A stretch of 64,000 nucleotides of DNA. It comes from Leucogyrophana mollusca (lineage: Eukaryota; Basidiomycota; Agaricomycetes; Boletales). The notes beneath the pieces were generated by a model. The model made no database searches, was not told where the DNA came from, and saw nothing but the letters and a program-made list of their open reading frames with translations. The stretch lies in assembly GCA_021014945.1 (NCBI GenBank), contig MU266364.1:62001-126000 (forward strand). The letters run 5' to 3'. Of the stretch, positions 1 to 11,233 are shown in pieces. The position numbers and the translations under genes were made by a program. Every line of letters begins with the position of its first letter. Position 1 is the stretch's first letter.

Positions 1-771
1 GGTGCTCTCCGCGGACGCTCCGTCCTTGCGAGCGGCGATCTCTGACGCAGACCAGAGGAGGGGTGCGTTAAGTCTATCAACAGATGCGACGAGGTGGATG
101 TGTGGGTTAAGTGCAAGGAGGGAGAGCACATTCTTGAATTTGGGTGAGCGCATCGTAGGTGAGTCGATGTTGTGGACTACGAGATAGAGGTGAGGACTGG
201 AGGCATCCGAGAAGAAATCGTGGATTCGTTGCGTCTGTTTCTCTGCACTAGTAGAGGACAAAGGGATGGACTGGACACCCGGCACTCTTTCGATCGATGC
301 AAGAACGTCTTTAAGCGCGAGATTTGGCTGAAAGCCATTAACAACAACAGCATGACCCCTTTTTGACAGCGATTCTACCGCGAGCTTATTGAGAAGGGCT
401 CTTTTGGAACCATAGCCATAGAACAGGAGATTAAATCCTTCGTCGAGCTCGCGCACGAAACGATTAAAGGCTGTTCGCTCGTCCCATGGGCCCGACCATC
501 GTGTCTCGGGGATACGCGACTCTGGACGCGCTTTGTACGCGGCGATGGCGCCGTTGTGTTCTTCCGCCGTTAGCGAGAGCACACGGGAAGAAAATATGTT
601 TGCAGACGTCCTTGAACGCGACGAAGCCTGCGCGAAATACGCGTCAAAGGCCGAGCGATACGTCGGGACGGAGGTGTCTGCTTCCCATTGCTTGAAATGG
701 TTCAAGATGGCGACGCTGGGCTCATCGTCTGAGCCAAACACCTCTGAACCATCGCTGTCGTCGTCTGTCAT
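1..771 (-). CDS. ORC2: Origin recognition complex subunit 2 (N-terminal part, runs off the window)
   Basis: An uninterrupted minus-strand frame starts at an ATG (769-771) and stays open for 257 codons to base 1, so the C-terminus lies outside the window. The first 20 residues are acidic and Ser-rich. From about residue 110 comes the block W-D-E-R..F-x-R-F-V-R-E-L-D-E-G-F-N-L-L-F-Y-G, followed by Y-G-S-K-R-A-L-L, which is the hallmark of ORC2 (the 'GFNLLFYGxGSKR' region of its AAA-like fold). ORC2 is a subunit of the nuclear ORC that marks replication origins. The ORC2-specific block follows only a short N-terminal tail, so this start gives a compact protein compared with animal ORC2. No intron is visible in this part. 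It is transcribed divergently from the eEF1B-gamma gene, with 266 bp between the two start codons. Identification rests on the motif and is strong. Confidence 0.9.
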   Translation of the reverse strand, partial: MTDDDSDGSEVFGSDDEPSVAILNHFKQWEADTSVPTYRSAFDAYFAQASSRSRTSANIFSSRVLSLTAEEHNGAIAAYKARPESRIPETRWSGPWDERTAFNRFVRELDEGFNLLFYGYGSKRALLNKLAVESLSKRGHAVVVNGFQPNLALKDVLASIERVPGVQSIPLSSTSAEKQTQRIHDFFSDASSPHLYLVVHNIDSPTMRSPKFKNVLSLLALNPHIHLVASVDRLNAPLLWSASEIAARKDGASAEST

Positions 772-1037
772 GAAAGATGAAAAATTATGCTCGAACGTTG
801 CTCGAACCTAAACGACCGTCAGATGGTAAGATTTAAATTGATTTTATGCAATTACATCCTATAAGCACTTATCTGATCGATAACGCCTGCCCTAAGCCTC
901 GTGTTTATGATTATCGAAAATCTACGATTTTGCTGAGAGATAAAATTTCAGAGCGGTGCGGAATCATAACTAGTCAGATCGTTCTTTGTCCTTTCCTCCC
1001 ATCTTCTTGTAGCTCTTTAACAGCAAATATATCCAAA

Positions 1038-2700
1038 ATGCCGTCCATTGGCACTCTATGGGCCGTTACCGCTATGCCCCAGACCACGGTCGTAGGTAGT
1101 TTACGTATCTCCGGCAGCGATGACGCTGATCGCACATCGCGTGCTTTGTAGATCAGGAGCGCAGCTGCTCTTGGTGGTCTTGATATCACCCTTGCGGAAG
1201 GATACAAGCACTTCGAGGACAACAAAAAGCCAGAGTTCCTCGCAAAGTTCCCCCACGGCAAGATCCCCGCTTTCGAAGGCGAGAACGGATTCACCCTGAC
1301 AGAAGGTCTTGTTATCGCCCGATATGGTGGGTTTTCACTGATCTCCATGAAGAATTGGAGGGTGCAGAGATGAGATTGTATTGTTCAGTTATCCCTGTCT
1401 TAATTTCTTGTCGACATTCACAACTTCTGACCACGCGCACCTTCCGATCTGACGTATATTGGATCCTTTTCATCTTACCTTTATCTCATAGTGGCTGGCC
1501 TTGCACCCAACTCGGGTCTTCTCGGTAACAGCGCGGAAGATACTGCCCTTGTTGACCAATGGGTCCATTTCGCTGAGACTGAGATCTTCTCGATGTTCGT
1601 TATGATCTTCCAGCTGCTGAACGGCCACCTTGCCTATAACAAGGCCGTGAGTACCCAATACACCACCTGTCATATCGGGGTCGATCTCAAATATTTGTGC
1701 AGATCCACACCACATTCATCGAGCGCCAGCTCCGCTCCTTGGCCACACTCGAAACGCATCTCTCGACCCGTACCTTCCTCGTTGGCGAGCGCATCACTCT
1801 CGCTGACCTCACCGCTGCTGCCATACTTCACCGCGTTGTCGCTAACACCGCCGATGCGCCCACACGTGCCAAGCTCCCTAACACCATCCGTTTCTTGGAG
1901 ACGATCGTCAACCAGCCCAAGCTCAAAGACATCTACGGTCCCATCAACTACATCGAGAAGGCTTTGCAATACGTTCCCCCTAAGAAGGAGAAGGAAGCGA
2001 AGCCCGCCGCTGCTCCCGCTCCCGCTGCACCAAAAGAGAAGAAGCCTAAAGAAGAGGATGATGAGGATGACGGCAACTTAGTTCCCGAGGAGCCCAAAGC
2101 CAAGAACCCCCTCGACTCACTACCAAAATCAACATTCAACCTCGAGGACTGGAAGCGCGCCTACTCCAACAAAGACACGCGCGGCGCCGGAGGTGCTCTG
2201 GAGTGGTTCTACGAGAAGTGAGATTCCGTAGTCGGTTAACAGTGGAAGTGATCGCTGACGAATTCTTTCTCGGTATAGCTTCGACAGCGAAGGCTTCTCC
2301 GTCTGGCGTGTCGATTTCAAGTATAATGAGGAGCTCACCCTGACGTTCATGTCCTCGAACCAGATCGGCGGTTTCTTCAACCGTCTTGAGGCTTCACGCA
2401 AATACCTCTTCGGATCAGTCGGTGTCCTCGGGGAACCCAATGCCTCCATCATCTCTGGCGCTCTCATCCTTCGTGGCCAGGAGGTGGGGGCTGTTGTTGA
2501 CTGTGCTCCAGATTGGGAGAGCTACGAGTACAAGAAGCTCGATCTCTCGAACGCAGACGACAAGGCGTACTTCGAGGCTGCGCTGGCTTGGGATTTGGAG
2601 GTCGATGGCAAGGCGTGGAAAGACGGAAAGAACGTACGTGTCTTCTACGTCTCCCTTTTGGATGTTCGCTCACAGGATGGCCCATTCTCAGTTCAAATAG
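1038..2700 (+). CDS. EEF1G: Translation elongation factor eEF1B gamma subunit
   Basis: Exons 1038-1091, 1152-1326, 1492-1646, 1703-2217, 2279-2633 and 2692-2700 give 420 aa, a normal length for eEF1B-gamma. Residues 1-75 form a GST N-domain (M-P-S-I-G-T-L-W; A-A-A-L-G-G-L-D-I), and residues 85-215 a GST C-domain. A Lys/Pro/Ala/Glu-rich hinge follows, then the conserved EF1G C-domain (N-P-L-D-S-L-P-K-S-T-F; F-D-S-E-G-F-S-V-W-R-V). The last exon encodes only F-K-stop, which restores the family's G-K-x-F-K C-terminus; reading through that intron instead gives an unrelated tail, so I prefer the spliced end. The protein anchors the eEF1B nucleotide-exchange complex that recharges eEF1A in the cytosol. 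The first intron follows residue 18. All junctions are GT-AG and phase-consistent. Confidence 0.95.
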
Positions 2701-3056
2701 ACAATCATGTATTTCTCACTGTATCATCGAGCTGTAGATCCTGTTGCTTTAAGAGGTTCTGTTCCCCTTGTTGTTTATCATAGTACGTATCCATTGCGCG
2801 AAGAGTAAAATGAGAGAAGTTTTTGTGATCAGTTTCCATGAAATGTGCATCTGACGATACATAGCAGAGGTGCCGACAGGAAGCCAAATCAGATGGAGAC
2901 CATATAATCTCGGGCGTCGTGCATTACAAAAGGCTACACTCCATAATAACATATACCCCTCGAACCCATAGTCAAGTCAGTTCCTCGCTTTTGGAACCCA
3001 GGACTTCCATCTTTCTGTGATGCATTCATTGAACTTGTGGTCAAAATCCACACACG
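2701..3056. other. Convergent intergenic region
   Basis: This space between the 3' ends of the eEF1B-gamma gene and the DUF6697-like gene presumably holds both 3' UTRs. No supported reading frame or repeat was seen. Confidence 0.6.
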
Positions 3057-4669
3057 TCAACGCAACGACAGAAAGCATCTAAGGGTACAGAGAGGTACGA
3101 TATCAATATAAAACATCTGCTCACAAGGGAAACGAAGACGTGCCTCTTGCCCAATGGATAGGGCAGAAATGACGTCCGACTCTTCAAGTTTACCTGCCTT
3201 TCCATCCCTTATTCTCTGGCTTTCGGACGCTACCCTCTGCGGGGTAATTGACCTCCCCTTCTTTCGAAGGTAAATCCTCGCCCTGAGCTCGCGGTAGACG
3301 CTATGTTCAACGTTTTCAAGTATCCTCTTAGCCCAGGTATGTTTCACCTATTCAACAGGACGTCCATCTTTATCCTTCAGAGGAAGCAAGACAGGGTCGG
3401 TACATACCCCAGGTCTTTGGGTACGGAATTCATCGGGAGGTAGCGATCCGCTGACAGCAAATTTGTATTCTCCACGGTAGGACCATGTGACCGGTTTTTT
3501 TGTGACGGGAACGAACACGCTCCACGAGGGCTCCTCGTAGAATTGTTGGTGTAAGGAGAACATTAGCCCTGGGAAGCCACAGGCTCCGGGCAAGATTGGG
3601 TTACAGCCCCAGTTGGGATAAACGACGGGACGATTGCCATACCGGCTCATGTGGCCGAGCAAGGTGCCAGGTGAACCACCAAACACATTACTGAGAAACA
3701 GGCAAGATACCGCTGTCGGCTCGCAATCCACTTCGAATGGGTGGCATTTTTCGAGATGGCTTGCGGCGAAATCCGTGGAAAGGATTATAGTCTCCTCCTT
3801 CTTCACAAGAATACCAGATTTGGACCTCGACTGAATTTTCGCCCTGATGATTTATTTTTCAGGATTTCCCAAGGACAGGAAGCTTACCAAGTCACTTTGT
3901 TGAATAACACGTGCGGCATTTGTACCAACCACCCCTTTGGAAGATTCGGCGGACGAGGACGGTTGTAGTGACAATGGAGATCGGGTACAAAATTTGCCTT
4001 AGGCGGGGTGAGAATGGCCACTCGACTGTGAAACCAGCGGGATAGGAGTCGGAACTGGAAAATTCTGCAATCCAAGGTCCACAACATCCTCACCCTCGTC
4101 GACGACATTATCATAGGTTTCCTGATCGGTGGGATCGGTCACGTGTTCCAACGGGAGTTGCTGAAAAAGGCTTCCAGGAGTAGCCTCTTTTGTTAGAGTG
4201 CGCAAGCAGACCTGTACCACCAATTATGCTATCTCTCCGAAAACACATCCCCGCAAACCCCTGATGCAATGCGCACCTTAGTATCGTCGATCTGGAGTTT
4301 CACGCGTTTGGTCTCAGGAGACTCGTGCTTGAGGCCCATGTTGTCGTTCAATAGTGGAGTTAGAGGGCTCTCAGATGAAAGCGCCCCCACGGATGAGCTG
4401 TGGTTCTCCCGCTGCTGCCGGAGCTGGCGCTGTGCTTCTTGGAGCTGTCGTTTCATGTCTGACATTTGAATGGTGAGATTGTCGTTCCTATTTTGAAGTT
4501 GCGCGCTTTCCTGTTCGAGTTCGGATTCGCGAGCGCGAAAGGCCTCGCGCTGGCGAGCTAGCTGGTTTCTGAGTTCGGCAGTTTCGGCCATCGCTTTGTC
4601 TCGTTGGTCAATGACCTCCAACAGAGCGCCAGATTCGAGCTCATTTATATCCGGTCGCTCCAGCTTCAT
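3057..4669 (-). CDS. Coiled-coil protein with DUF6697-like domain
   Basis: Exons in transcript order: 4669-4277, 4211-4094, 3997-3888, 3830-3408, 3347-3057 (444 aa). Residues 1-110 are heptad-like and Glu/Gln/Arg-rich (E-L-E-Q-E-S-A-Q-L-Q-N-R-N), a clear coiled coil. Residues about 215-440 resemble the DUF6697 domain common in mushroom genomes: F-G-G-S-P-G-T-L-L-G, R-P-V-V-Y-P-N-W-G, P-G-L-M-F, W-S-Y-R-G-E-Y and, near the end, W-A-K-R-I...R-A-R-I-Y-L-R-K...D-V-I-S-A-L. An apparent in-frame TAG at 3348-3350 is removed by a 60-nt GTATGT...TAG intron. The second intron (4093-3998) needs a CCTAAG acceptor and is the weakest junction; the frame contains a stop there otherwise. Function is unknown; paralogues of this type are usually numerous. 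The start ATG opens M-K-L-E-R-P-D-I-N-E-L. Confidence 0.7.
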
Positions 4670-5595
4670 GGCGGTGAGCGCAAATCCAGCAGAGAGAGAG
4701 AGTGGAGAAAAAGTGGTAGCCCGCACAAATTAAAGCCTACAGGAAGGAAACCTGCAAGCCAATCCTAACCGACAGGGGATCACCCATATTCGCTGACCTT
4801 GAATATGCACGGTTGAGCGTCTGTGGCGCTTGGCTCAAGCTCGGCTGCAGTTCACCTTTGCCAAGTTGTATCCGCCTTTCAATCTGCATACATACTCGAA
4901 AATCTGCCGGCAGGAGTGCGAGAGGCGATTCTTTGAATCCCACTAGTCCTCCTCAAAAACTCAGCGTGTGAGGAGCTTGCTATGTGCCTGTCATGAGGCC
5001 TCCTAAATCTCTCGGCGCACTCACCTGTGATCTTGACAACGACTAAAAAGCTGCGCGGGTGCACTGCTTGGTTCGTAGTTCAGTCACTTAGAGCCACTGA
5101 AATTGCGAGATGAGCGCTAGAGTAGCGCCGAGTCAAGCCAATGGTTTCCGTGAAGAAAGGACTCCAATGCTGAGGTTGGTTAGCGTAGATCCTTAGTTGG
5201 AGTACTTGCTGTGCAGTAGAAGTCAACGGAGAAGTTGACCAGGTGAGTCCTCGCGTTCATTTGTACGTAGTTCGTCCCCTGAGCGGTTGTCTGTCTTGTC
5301 TAATCATATGCTGGTGTTGCAGATTTACATTTACGCCGTTTCCAGGTCGGCGAAAACGGGTCAGAGTCTTAGCCCTCACTCCCATCACTGCGATGCTCAT
5401 TGCTCCCATAGCCAGGCGCTGCTGACAATCCGGCGTAAAAGCATCGCTTTATATCCGAGCTTACGAACCTGACGTGAACAGCCGGAGATGAAGCCTTTAT
5501 AAGACCCCCACCCAGCCCATTCATCCTTCACCACTCTCACTTAACTTATCCCCCACTTGAGTTGCTGATTCCCCACAAGTGGGAAGTCGCACCAA
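4670..5595. other. Divergent promoter region
   Basis: 926 bp lie between the start codons of the DUF6697-like gene (-) and the secreted glycosidase-like gene (+). Only short frames without splice-compatible partners are present. A TATA-like element near 5496 belongs to the plus-strand gene. Confidence 0.6.
5496..5503 (+). promoter_or_regulatory. TATA-like box of the secreted glycosidase-like gene
   Basis: TTTATAAG lies about 93 bp upstream of the ATG at 5596 and is followed by a C/T-rich leader, a common fungal promoter arrangement. It was called from sequence only. Confidence 0.5.
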
Positions 5596-7754
5596 ATGAA
5601 GTACAGCAGTACCCTCCATCCTGTTCTCGCAGCTAGTTTACTCGGAGGTGCCTTTGCACAGACATGGTGCGTTCCCGTTGCCGATCTCCCATCATGACTG
5701 ACTTCATATTTTGTTCCGGGTGGACTTTAGGTGTGGCAAGAACTATATGGCCAATCAGACTGCTGTTCCTCCTGGCGGTCAGTTCGATCTGCCCGTTGGG
5801 TCCACTGAGCCACTGCTTGCGTTCCGTTGTGCTCCTGCGTTCCGTCCTTACCTTGAGGAGGACGCACAAACGGCTTCCTTCGTGGTCGACACACCCATTG
5901 TATATCAGTACATCAGCGGAGCGGCGCCCATAACCCTGTTGGGCAACTCTACACTGAGCGCAGGCAGCTCAGATCTCGGGAACCTAAATATTACTATCAG
6001 CATCGGCGAGTCTGTGCTGGCTACCCAAGCAGTCCCATTGAACGCCAGCGGCATCGAAGTTTCGGTGGATCTTAGCAGTCTTCAGGCACAGAAGACCGCG
6101 TATAACGTGAGCTGCTCGGCCACGTATACATCCGATTCCCCGCAGAAGTACCGAGCGAATTCGTCGCTGTTGTATCTCCCTGACACGAACAGCTCTGTGA
6201 CGAAGACGGACTTGCGCACAGGTGCACTGTGGGTGAGGCCGGTGGATGGGTCAGGCGGCGGATTTGCACCTATCATCCCCAATGGGTTCTACACGTCTTT
6301 TGACCAGTATCTCGTAAACAACTTGTCGATAATTGATAACCTCAAGGCTGATGGGTTAGTCCGTTCCGCCATTCATGAGGCGAATGTCACTGACCACGTT
6401 GCCGCTTATTCAGGTTCAACACTGTATGCTCCTTCGCTGCAATGCGTCGAATTGCGCTCACGGTTTCTGGCACAGATCCACCCCATTCCGCCTTTCGACA
6501 ATGTGACCGTGTTCCAGCAAGTCCTGAACAGGACCCAGGCAGCAGGCCTATATCTCATCTATGATATGCGATCGTATGTACCTACTCGGAGGCCCGAGTC
6601 CACCTCATTGACATTTCTCTTTTCGCCAACTCAGGGTATACCAAAATCTTAGTGCCGTCGCGGAGCAAGTTAACTCGCTCATGTCATACCCGAACCTCCT
6701 CACCTGGGAAACTGCTCATGAGCCCGACGGCAACTCAGACCCCTTCGGTGCAGCAAAGGCAGCATATGACTTGATCTACCAAATGGACGGGTACCATCCT
6801 ATTTCAATTGTGCTGAATTGCGAGGTAAGTCGCCCACCCACTAATTTTCCTCGCAATTCAACTGATTTGACTTCTGTCAGGATTACAACTTTTCGCCTTA
6901 TGTCGAGGGCTCCGATATCGTAATCCAGGTCAGCCCCCACAACTTTCTCGAGTGTTATTCCAGGTTCTGAGCTCTCTTTAGGACGCCTACCCTATCGGTA
7001 TAAACGCGACGTTCTCTCCTGTGTGGCACACCCCATGCAATGACACCTTCGGACACTGCGGATGCGACAACTGTGAAGGAAACATGGTCGATATCAAGGC
7101 TCGTGTACAGACATACAAGGATAGGTTAAATATCATGGGCTGGGACCGTACCAAGGCTGTCTGGTCTGCACCTCAAGCGTTCGGGAGTGGCGCGTAAGTG
7201 TTGAAAGATTGCGCGCGTGCCTTCACCAAACTAATGATATGGTATGCAGTTACTGGAACACCACCCCCACGGGACAGGAGTGGGCCGCGATGAACTTGGC
7301 ATCACTCAACCACGGCGCATTAGGTGGGTATTACTTCGCCGTGTGCGCATGAGTATAAGCTGACTCGCCTTCAACGATACCTATAGGCGCTATATCGTTC
7401 AGCTACCCCACGACTACGGGTAACGTCACCACCATTGAGGGCACCGCTACGAACTTCACAGGTGTCATATCTGAAAGTGTCGCACCCTTCCTGGTCGATC
7501 CCTCCGTCAACTTCACTGGGTACTCATACCAAGGCGTTGATGTCGGTCGGTGGTTCAATGGCTCGTCGTCTCTGTTGATCCTCGCCAACATCAACGGTAC
7601 CGGACCTTATGTCCCTTGGGCTGAGGTTGGACTGGGCTGGGTCACCAACTCGACTACCCAGGTCCAGCGCGTCTTTTCGGTCAGTCAAAATACCAACAAC
7701 ACTGGTTTCAACTTCCGTCCCGGTGGTATTGGTATCTGGATCGCGACTGAGTAA
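5596..7754 (+). CDS. Secreted glycoside-hydrolase-like protein (TIM-barrel type, family not resolved)
   Basis: Nine exons: 5596-5666, 5731-6354, 6414-6423, 6476-6573, 6635-6824, 6881-6928, 6982-7193, 7250-7323, 7387-7754; 564 aa. Residues 1-21 are a signal peptide (cleavage near A-F-A-Q), and many N-x-S/T sites indicate secretion. A beta-rich N-terminal part (about 20-190) is followed by a barrel-like part with D-G-F-N-T-I-H-P, L-Y-L-I-Y-D-M-R, L-L-T-W-E-T-A-H-E-P-D-G (Glu297, a candidate acid/base, with His where clan GH-A enzymes usually have Asn) and Q-D-A-Y-P-I-G. A Cys cluster C-N-D-T-F-G-H-C-G-C-D-N-C follows. Exon 3 is only 10 nt and encodes the F-N-T of the first barrel motif. I recognise the fold type and secretion signals but cannot name substrate or CAZy family. 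Confidence 0.75.
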
Positions 7755-8893
7755 AGGTGGCCTGGGAAGCCTTTATGATTTATAATGACTGACGATCGAT
7801 GATACACGGGAAACATGGTGTTGTGCTGAGGATATTTGAATAATCTTGGAACTCTTTTGTCATATTGTATAGAAAACCTTCATAATATTATAAATTATCG
7901 AGTGGACAACGCCAACTCCATCAGCGTGGAGATGCTTAGCACGAAGGACCACTGTACATGAGTAACTACCTTGGTCCACATGTGAGGGGTGTGGCACCTG
8001 GCACTCTGGCACTCTGGCTATGCTAGGGCGTACTTTACCTTCAGCTTTTATGCTAAGAAGTGTCATACGTAACAATTTAAACAGACCAAAGCGCGGTATC
8101 ATCTTGGACCAACCTTGGACATAATGATGCAGTGCATAGCACTGAGCACCCCGTTCGCCACGGCGGTGAACTGACGGTGGCAGGCAACTCCTCAGGCTCC
8201 CTCTAACGGACTACAAGCCGCCGGTCCACCACTCTATATGTAGGGTATTCTCTCCTCACTCCTGCGTGCGCATGAAAGAGAGAGCTCGAGGCATAGTGAG
8301 CATTTAGAGACTCCACAAGATGTCGATATCATTCGAGCAACCGTCCTCGCCAAATCAAGTCGCGGAGGGTCTGAAGGCTCCGAGTCTCGCCCAAGACCCG
8401 CCCAAGTCAGAACGAGCTGTTTGGTGGGTCGTCAATGTTTCGAGCCGTCCATTCGTTTTGCAGAAACTGTCCGGTCCTGTTCCGACGCGTCTGTTGGCTT
8501 GTTGGCGGTTCTCGTTGGATTATCGCAAACCTAAAACCACCCCTGAGTGCGTCCTTCCGCCCATCGTCGGTCGACCGTCTGTTCCAACCGTATCCCGTCC
8601 CTTGCTCGTCCCACCCCTCGCTGTTACCGAATCTTGATTTGCCTATTGTTCCGCTCTGGCTATGTTAATGTCAAGCTTGTGCACATGAGCGATGGGGACG
8701 GCGAAATCCTTGCAGCCACGGACTCAAACAATCGCTCGGATTCGAGTCGAGGCGGAGAAATATCATGAGTGCAACCCCGGGAACTGGTGAGACAGTATTG
8801 GGACGAAGACAGACGAAGGAGCAACCGGAGCCAGGTGTGTATGAGGTCCGAGTGAATCGTCCAGCAAAAGTTACCCAAGTGTTATCGCACAAG
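7755..8893. other. Intergenic region with one doubtful short frame
   Basis: The region holds the 3' UTR of the glycosidase-like gene and the 3' flank of the biuret/allophanate gene. A frame from an ATG at 8320 (M-S-I-S-F-E-Q-P-S-S) has an upstream TATA-like and purine-rich leader (8230-8319), and a possible 40-nt intron after residue 34. The continuation has no conserved-looking sequence, so it is not annotated as a gene. Confidence 0.4.
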
Positions 8894-11233
8894 CTATCGC
8901 GAAACACTCCTAACGACTCCTTCAAACCGCCGTGCAATCTCCAGGACCACTCCATCTGTCCTGCTTGCTCCAAGTAAGGTCACACCGAATGGTAACCGTA
9001 CATTCTTCTCGCTCAACCCACCTGATCCCACCTGCCCAAGTTGATCGGCCGTATACGTTCCCGCAGGAACAGCGACGCCAGTAAGATCTAAAATGTTTCC
9101 GAAATGCGAGAATGTGCCCAGAATCCAACTCGTCGTTATCGGGCTAGCGAGTACTTCTTCCACGGTACAATGTGTCGGCGTCGACGGGACGACAAGGATG
9201 TCGATGCCCTTCGGTCCTGGTGCGAAGACTGCTTCCGCTTGGCGGGTGTATCTGTTTTGTATAATGTAAGCCACGCAACGATTGGGTCAGAAGATAGCAC
9301 GAGTGACTGACAAAGCCTGTGCCTGAAGATCCCGATAGACGTCAACCGCAGTGATGTTTCTCTTCACAGCACTGTCAAATATCTCCGCTATGACGGGAAG
9401 CAGATGTTCCCGGTTGTTATCCAGCCATCCGTCGGGCAAGTTGGCCAATCGCTCGCATACAAATGACCCTTCATAAAGGAGCTTTCCCGCTTTGTCAAAG
9501 GGCTCCCAGTTAATTTCGACGGGCTGACCACCGATGCTCTGAAGGATGTGTACGGCATCTTTGAACATCTCCTGGTAGACTGGATTGCAGACAGCGAGTT
9601 CATCGGGAGGTGGGACTCCAAAGTTAAAAAGAGCTGCTTGGGGACCAATGGAATTAACATGGCGTGCGACTGGAGGTGTCGCTTTTGCATAGCGATCATC
9701 CGGATCGTAGCCTTCGCAGACTTGCCAGACTTTCCTGACGTCCTCGACCGTAGACGCTATGAAAGAGCAGGCGTCGAGCGAAAGGCAGGCGGGAGTGATT
9801 CCTTGGAAGGATACTGTGCCTCTTGTGGGCTTGAAGCCAACGACGCCGTTGAGCGCCGCTGGGATACGAACCGAACCGCCAGTGTCTGTGCAAATTGAAA
9901 ACGACACAAGCTTGGCTCCGACGCTGACGGCGCTTCCGCTCGATGACCCGCCAGAGATGAAGTCGCTGCTGAAAACCGAGCGGGGAATACCATATGGCGA
10001 ACGGCATCCGGTAGCGCCGGTTGCGCGTTGGTCCATATTCACTTTGCCGATGAACACACCGCCCTGGTCGAGGACCTTCTGACAGACGACCGCAGATACG
10101 GCTGGAATCGATGTAAGGGATGGGCATGCGACAGTAGTGGGTATCTCGGCAACATCTATGTTATCTTTGACACTGAACGGCACCCCGAAGAGCGGCGGGA
10201 GATCCGCTCTATCGGGGAACCTGGTCACGAGGGCCTCCGCAGCTTCGATGATAATCTCTCGAGGGAGAAGATGTATCCATACTGCGGGATCGACCTTCTG
10301 ATACGCCTCGATGGTATCATAAACTCGGTTCATGGCCGTGACTGGGCTTAGTCCACTGCGATAGCCTGTTGCAAGAGCGCATAACCCTAAGTCTCCGTCC
10401 CACACGGGCAACGTTTGGGAAGTCGACGCGTGCTCTGATACCGACGGGGTGTTGGTCTGATAAGGCAGAAGGGCGTCGACTAGAGGTTGCAGATGAGACA
10501 CGAAACCAAAGAGTCCTTGAGACCAATGGATCATGTCAAGAGTAGCCTCTTTGAACGATGGGTCATATCCAGCAGTGGCCTCCACAATCGCACCTGTTAT
10601 GTTGTCAGCCAGACTGCGGTCAGTGGAAGACACGACCTTACAGCACTCGAACCCTCGATCGTTAGCCTCCCGTATTGAGCTCGCAACGCAACATTCTGTC
10701 GTCACTCCAGCCACGATCAGGTGGGTTATCGCTCTTGCCTTCAACTTTTCCAACAAATCGGTATTGTAGAATGCACCCCTTCCGGCCTTATCGATGACAA
10801 CCTCCCTCCTCAGCGGCTTCAACTCAGACAAAAAGTCGTGTCCATATTCTCCACGCGTCAACAGGCGACCCATGTCGCCCTTATCACCAATCACCAGCTT
10901 GTGCTGAGTATTCCCCGGAGCAGCCGCTTGCCGAACGAGCTTCGAAGACGGACAATCCGAGAGATCTGGGACATGGCCTTCCCGTGTGTGGAAAACATGC
11001 ATGTCGACGCCACGACAGAGCTTAAGGAGCGTCGTCGTCGGCGCTATGCATCCCTGGACTGCTGTCAGATCACCTCCTTCAATCTCGCCAAAACCAGTGG
11101 GAAGGAGAAAGTCGCGTTGCATGTCGATAACGAGCAGCCCAGTGTTTCGCAGAGGAAACGTAAAGGGATAGGGTTTTGCATCGATGGTGAAAGTACCAGG
11201 AGTATTCGGTCGTAAGCCTTTTGGCAGAGACAT
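8894..11233 (-). CDS. Fused biuret hydrolase-like cysteine hydrolase and allophanate hydrolase-like amidase
   Basis: Two exons, 11233-9312 and 9251-8894 (60-nt intron with a GTCAGT donor), give 759 aa. Residues 30-250 are an isochorismatase-type cysteine hydrolase with the complete triad: Asp37 in V-I-D-M-Q-R-D-F, Lys149 in D-K-A-G-R-G-A-F, and Cys182 in G-V-T-T-E-C-C-V. Residues 275-755 are an amidase-signature enzyme: Lys356 in P-F-S-V-K-D-N-I, the cis-Ser within G-G-S-S-S-G-S (428-434), and nucleophile Ser454 in D-T-G-G-S-V-R-I-P. Its end, L-D-L-T-G-V-A-V-P-A-G-T-Y...L-P-F-G-V, is typical of allophanate hydrolases. Biuret hydrolases of this family make allophanate, and allophanate hydrolases turn allophanate into ammonia and CO2. 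I therefore infer a bifunctional biuret-degrading enzyme in the cytosol. The small accessory C-terminal domain of bacterial allophanate hydrolases is absent. Other ureide amides remain possible substrates. Confidence 0.85.

Noticed and set aside
2634..2675. A 42-nt last intron in the eEF1B-gamma gene
   Set aside because: It leads to an unrelated tail; the 58-nt intron ending at 2691 restores the conserved F-K C-terminus.
3348..3350. In-frame TAG that seems to cut the DUF6697-like protein
   Set aside because: It is the end of a 60-nt GTATGT...TAG intron; removing it joins both halves of the domain in frame.
8320..8637. 105-codon plus-strand frame with a promoter-like leader
   Set aside because: The only way to extend it needs a 40-nt intron and leads to non-conserved sequence.
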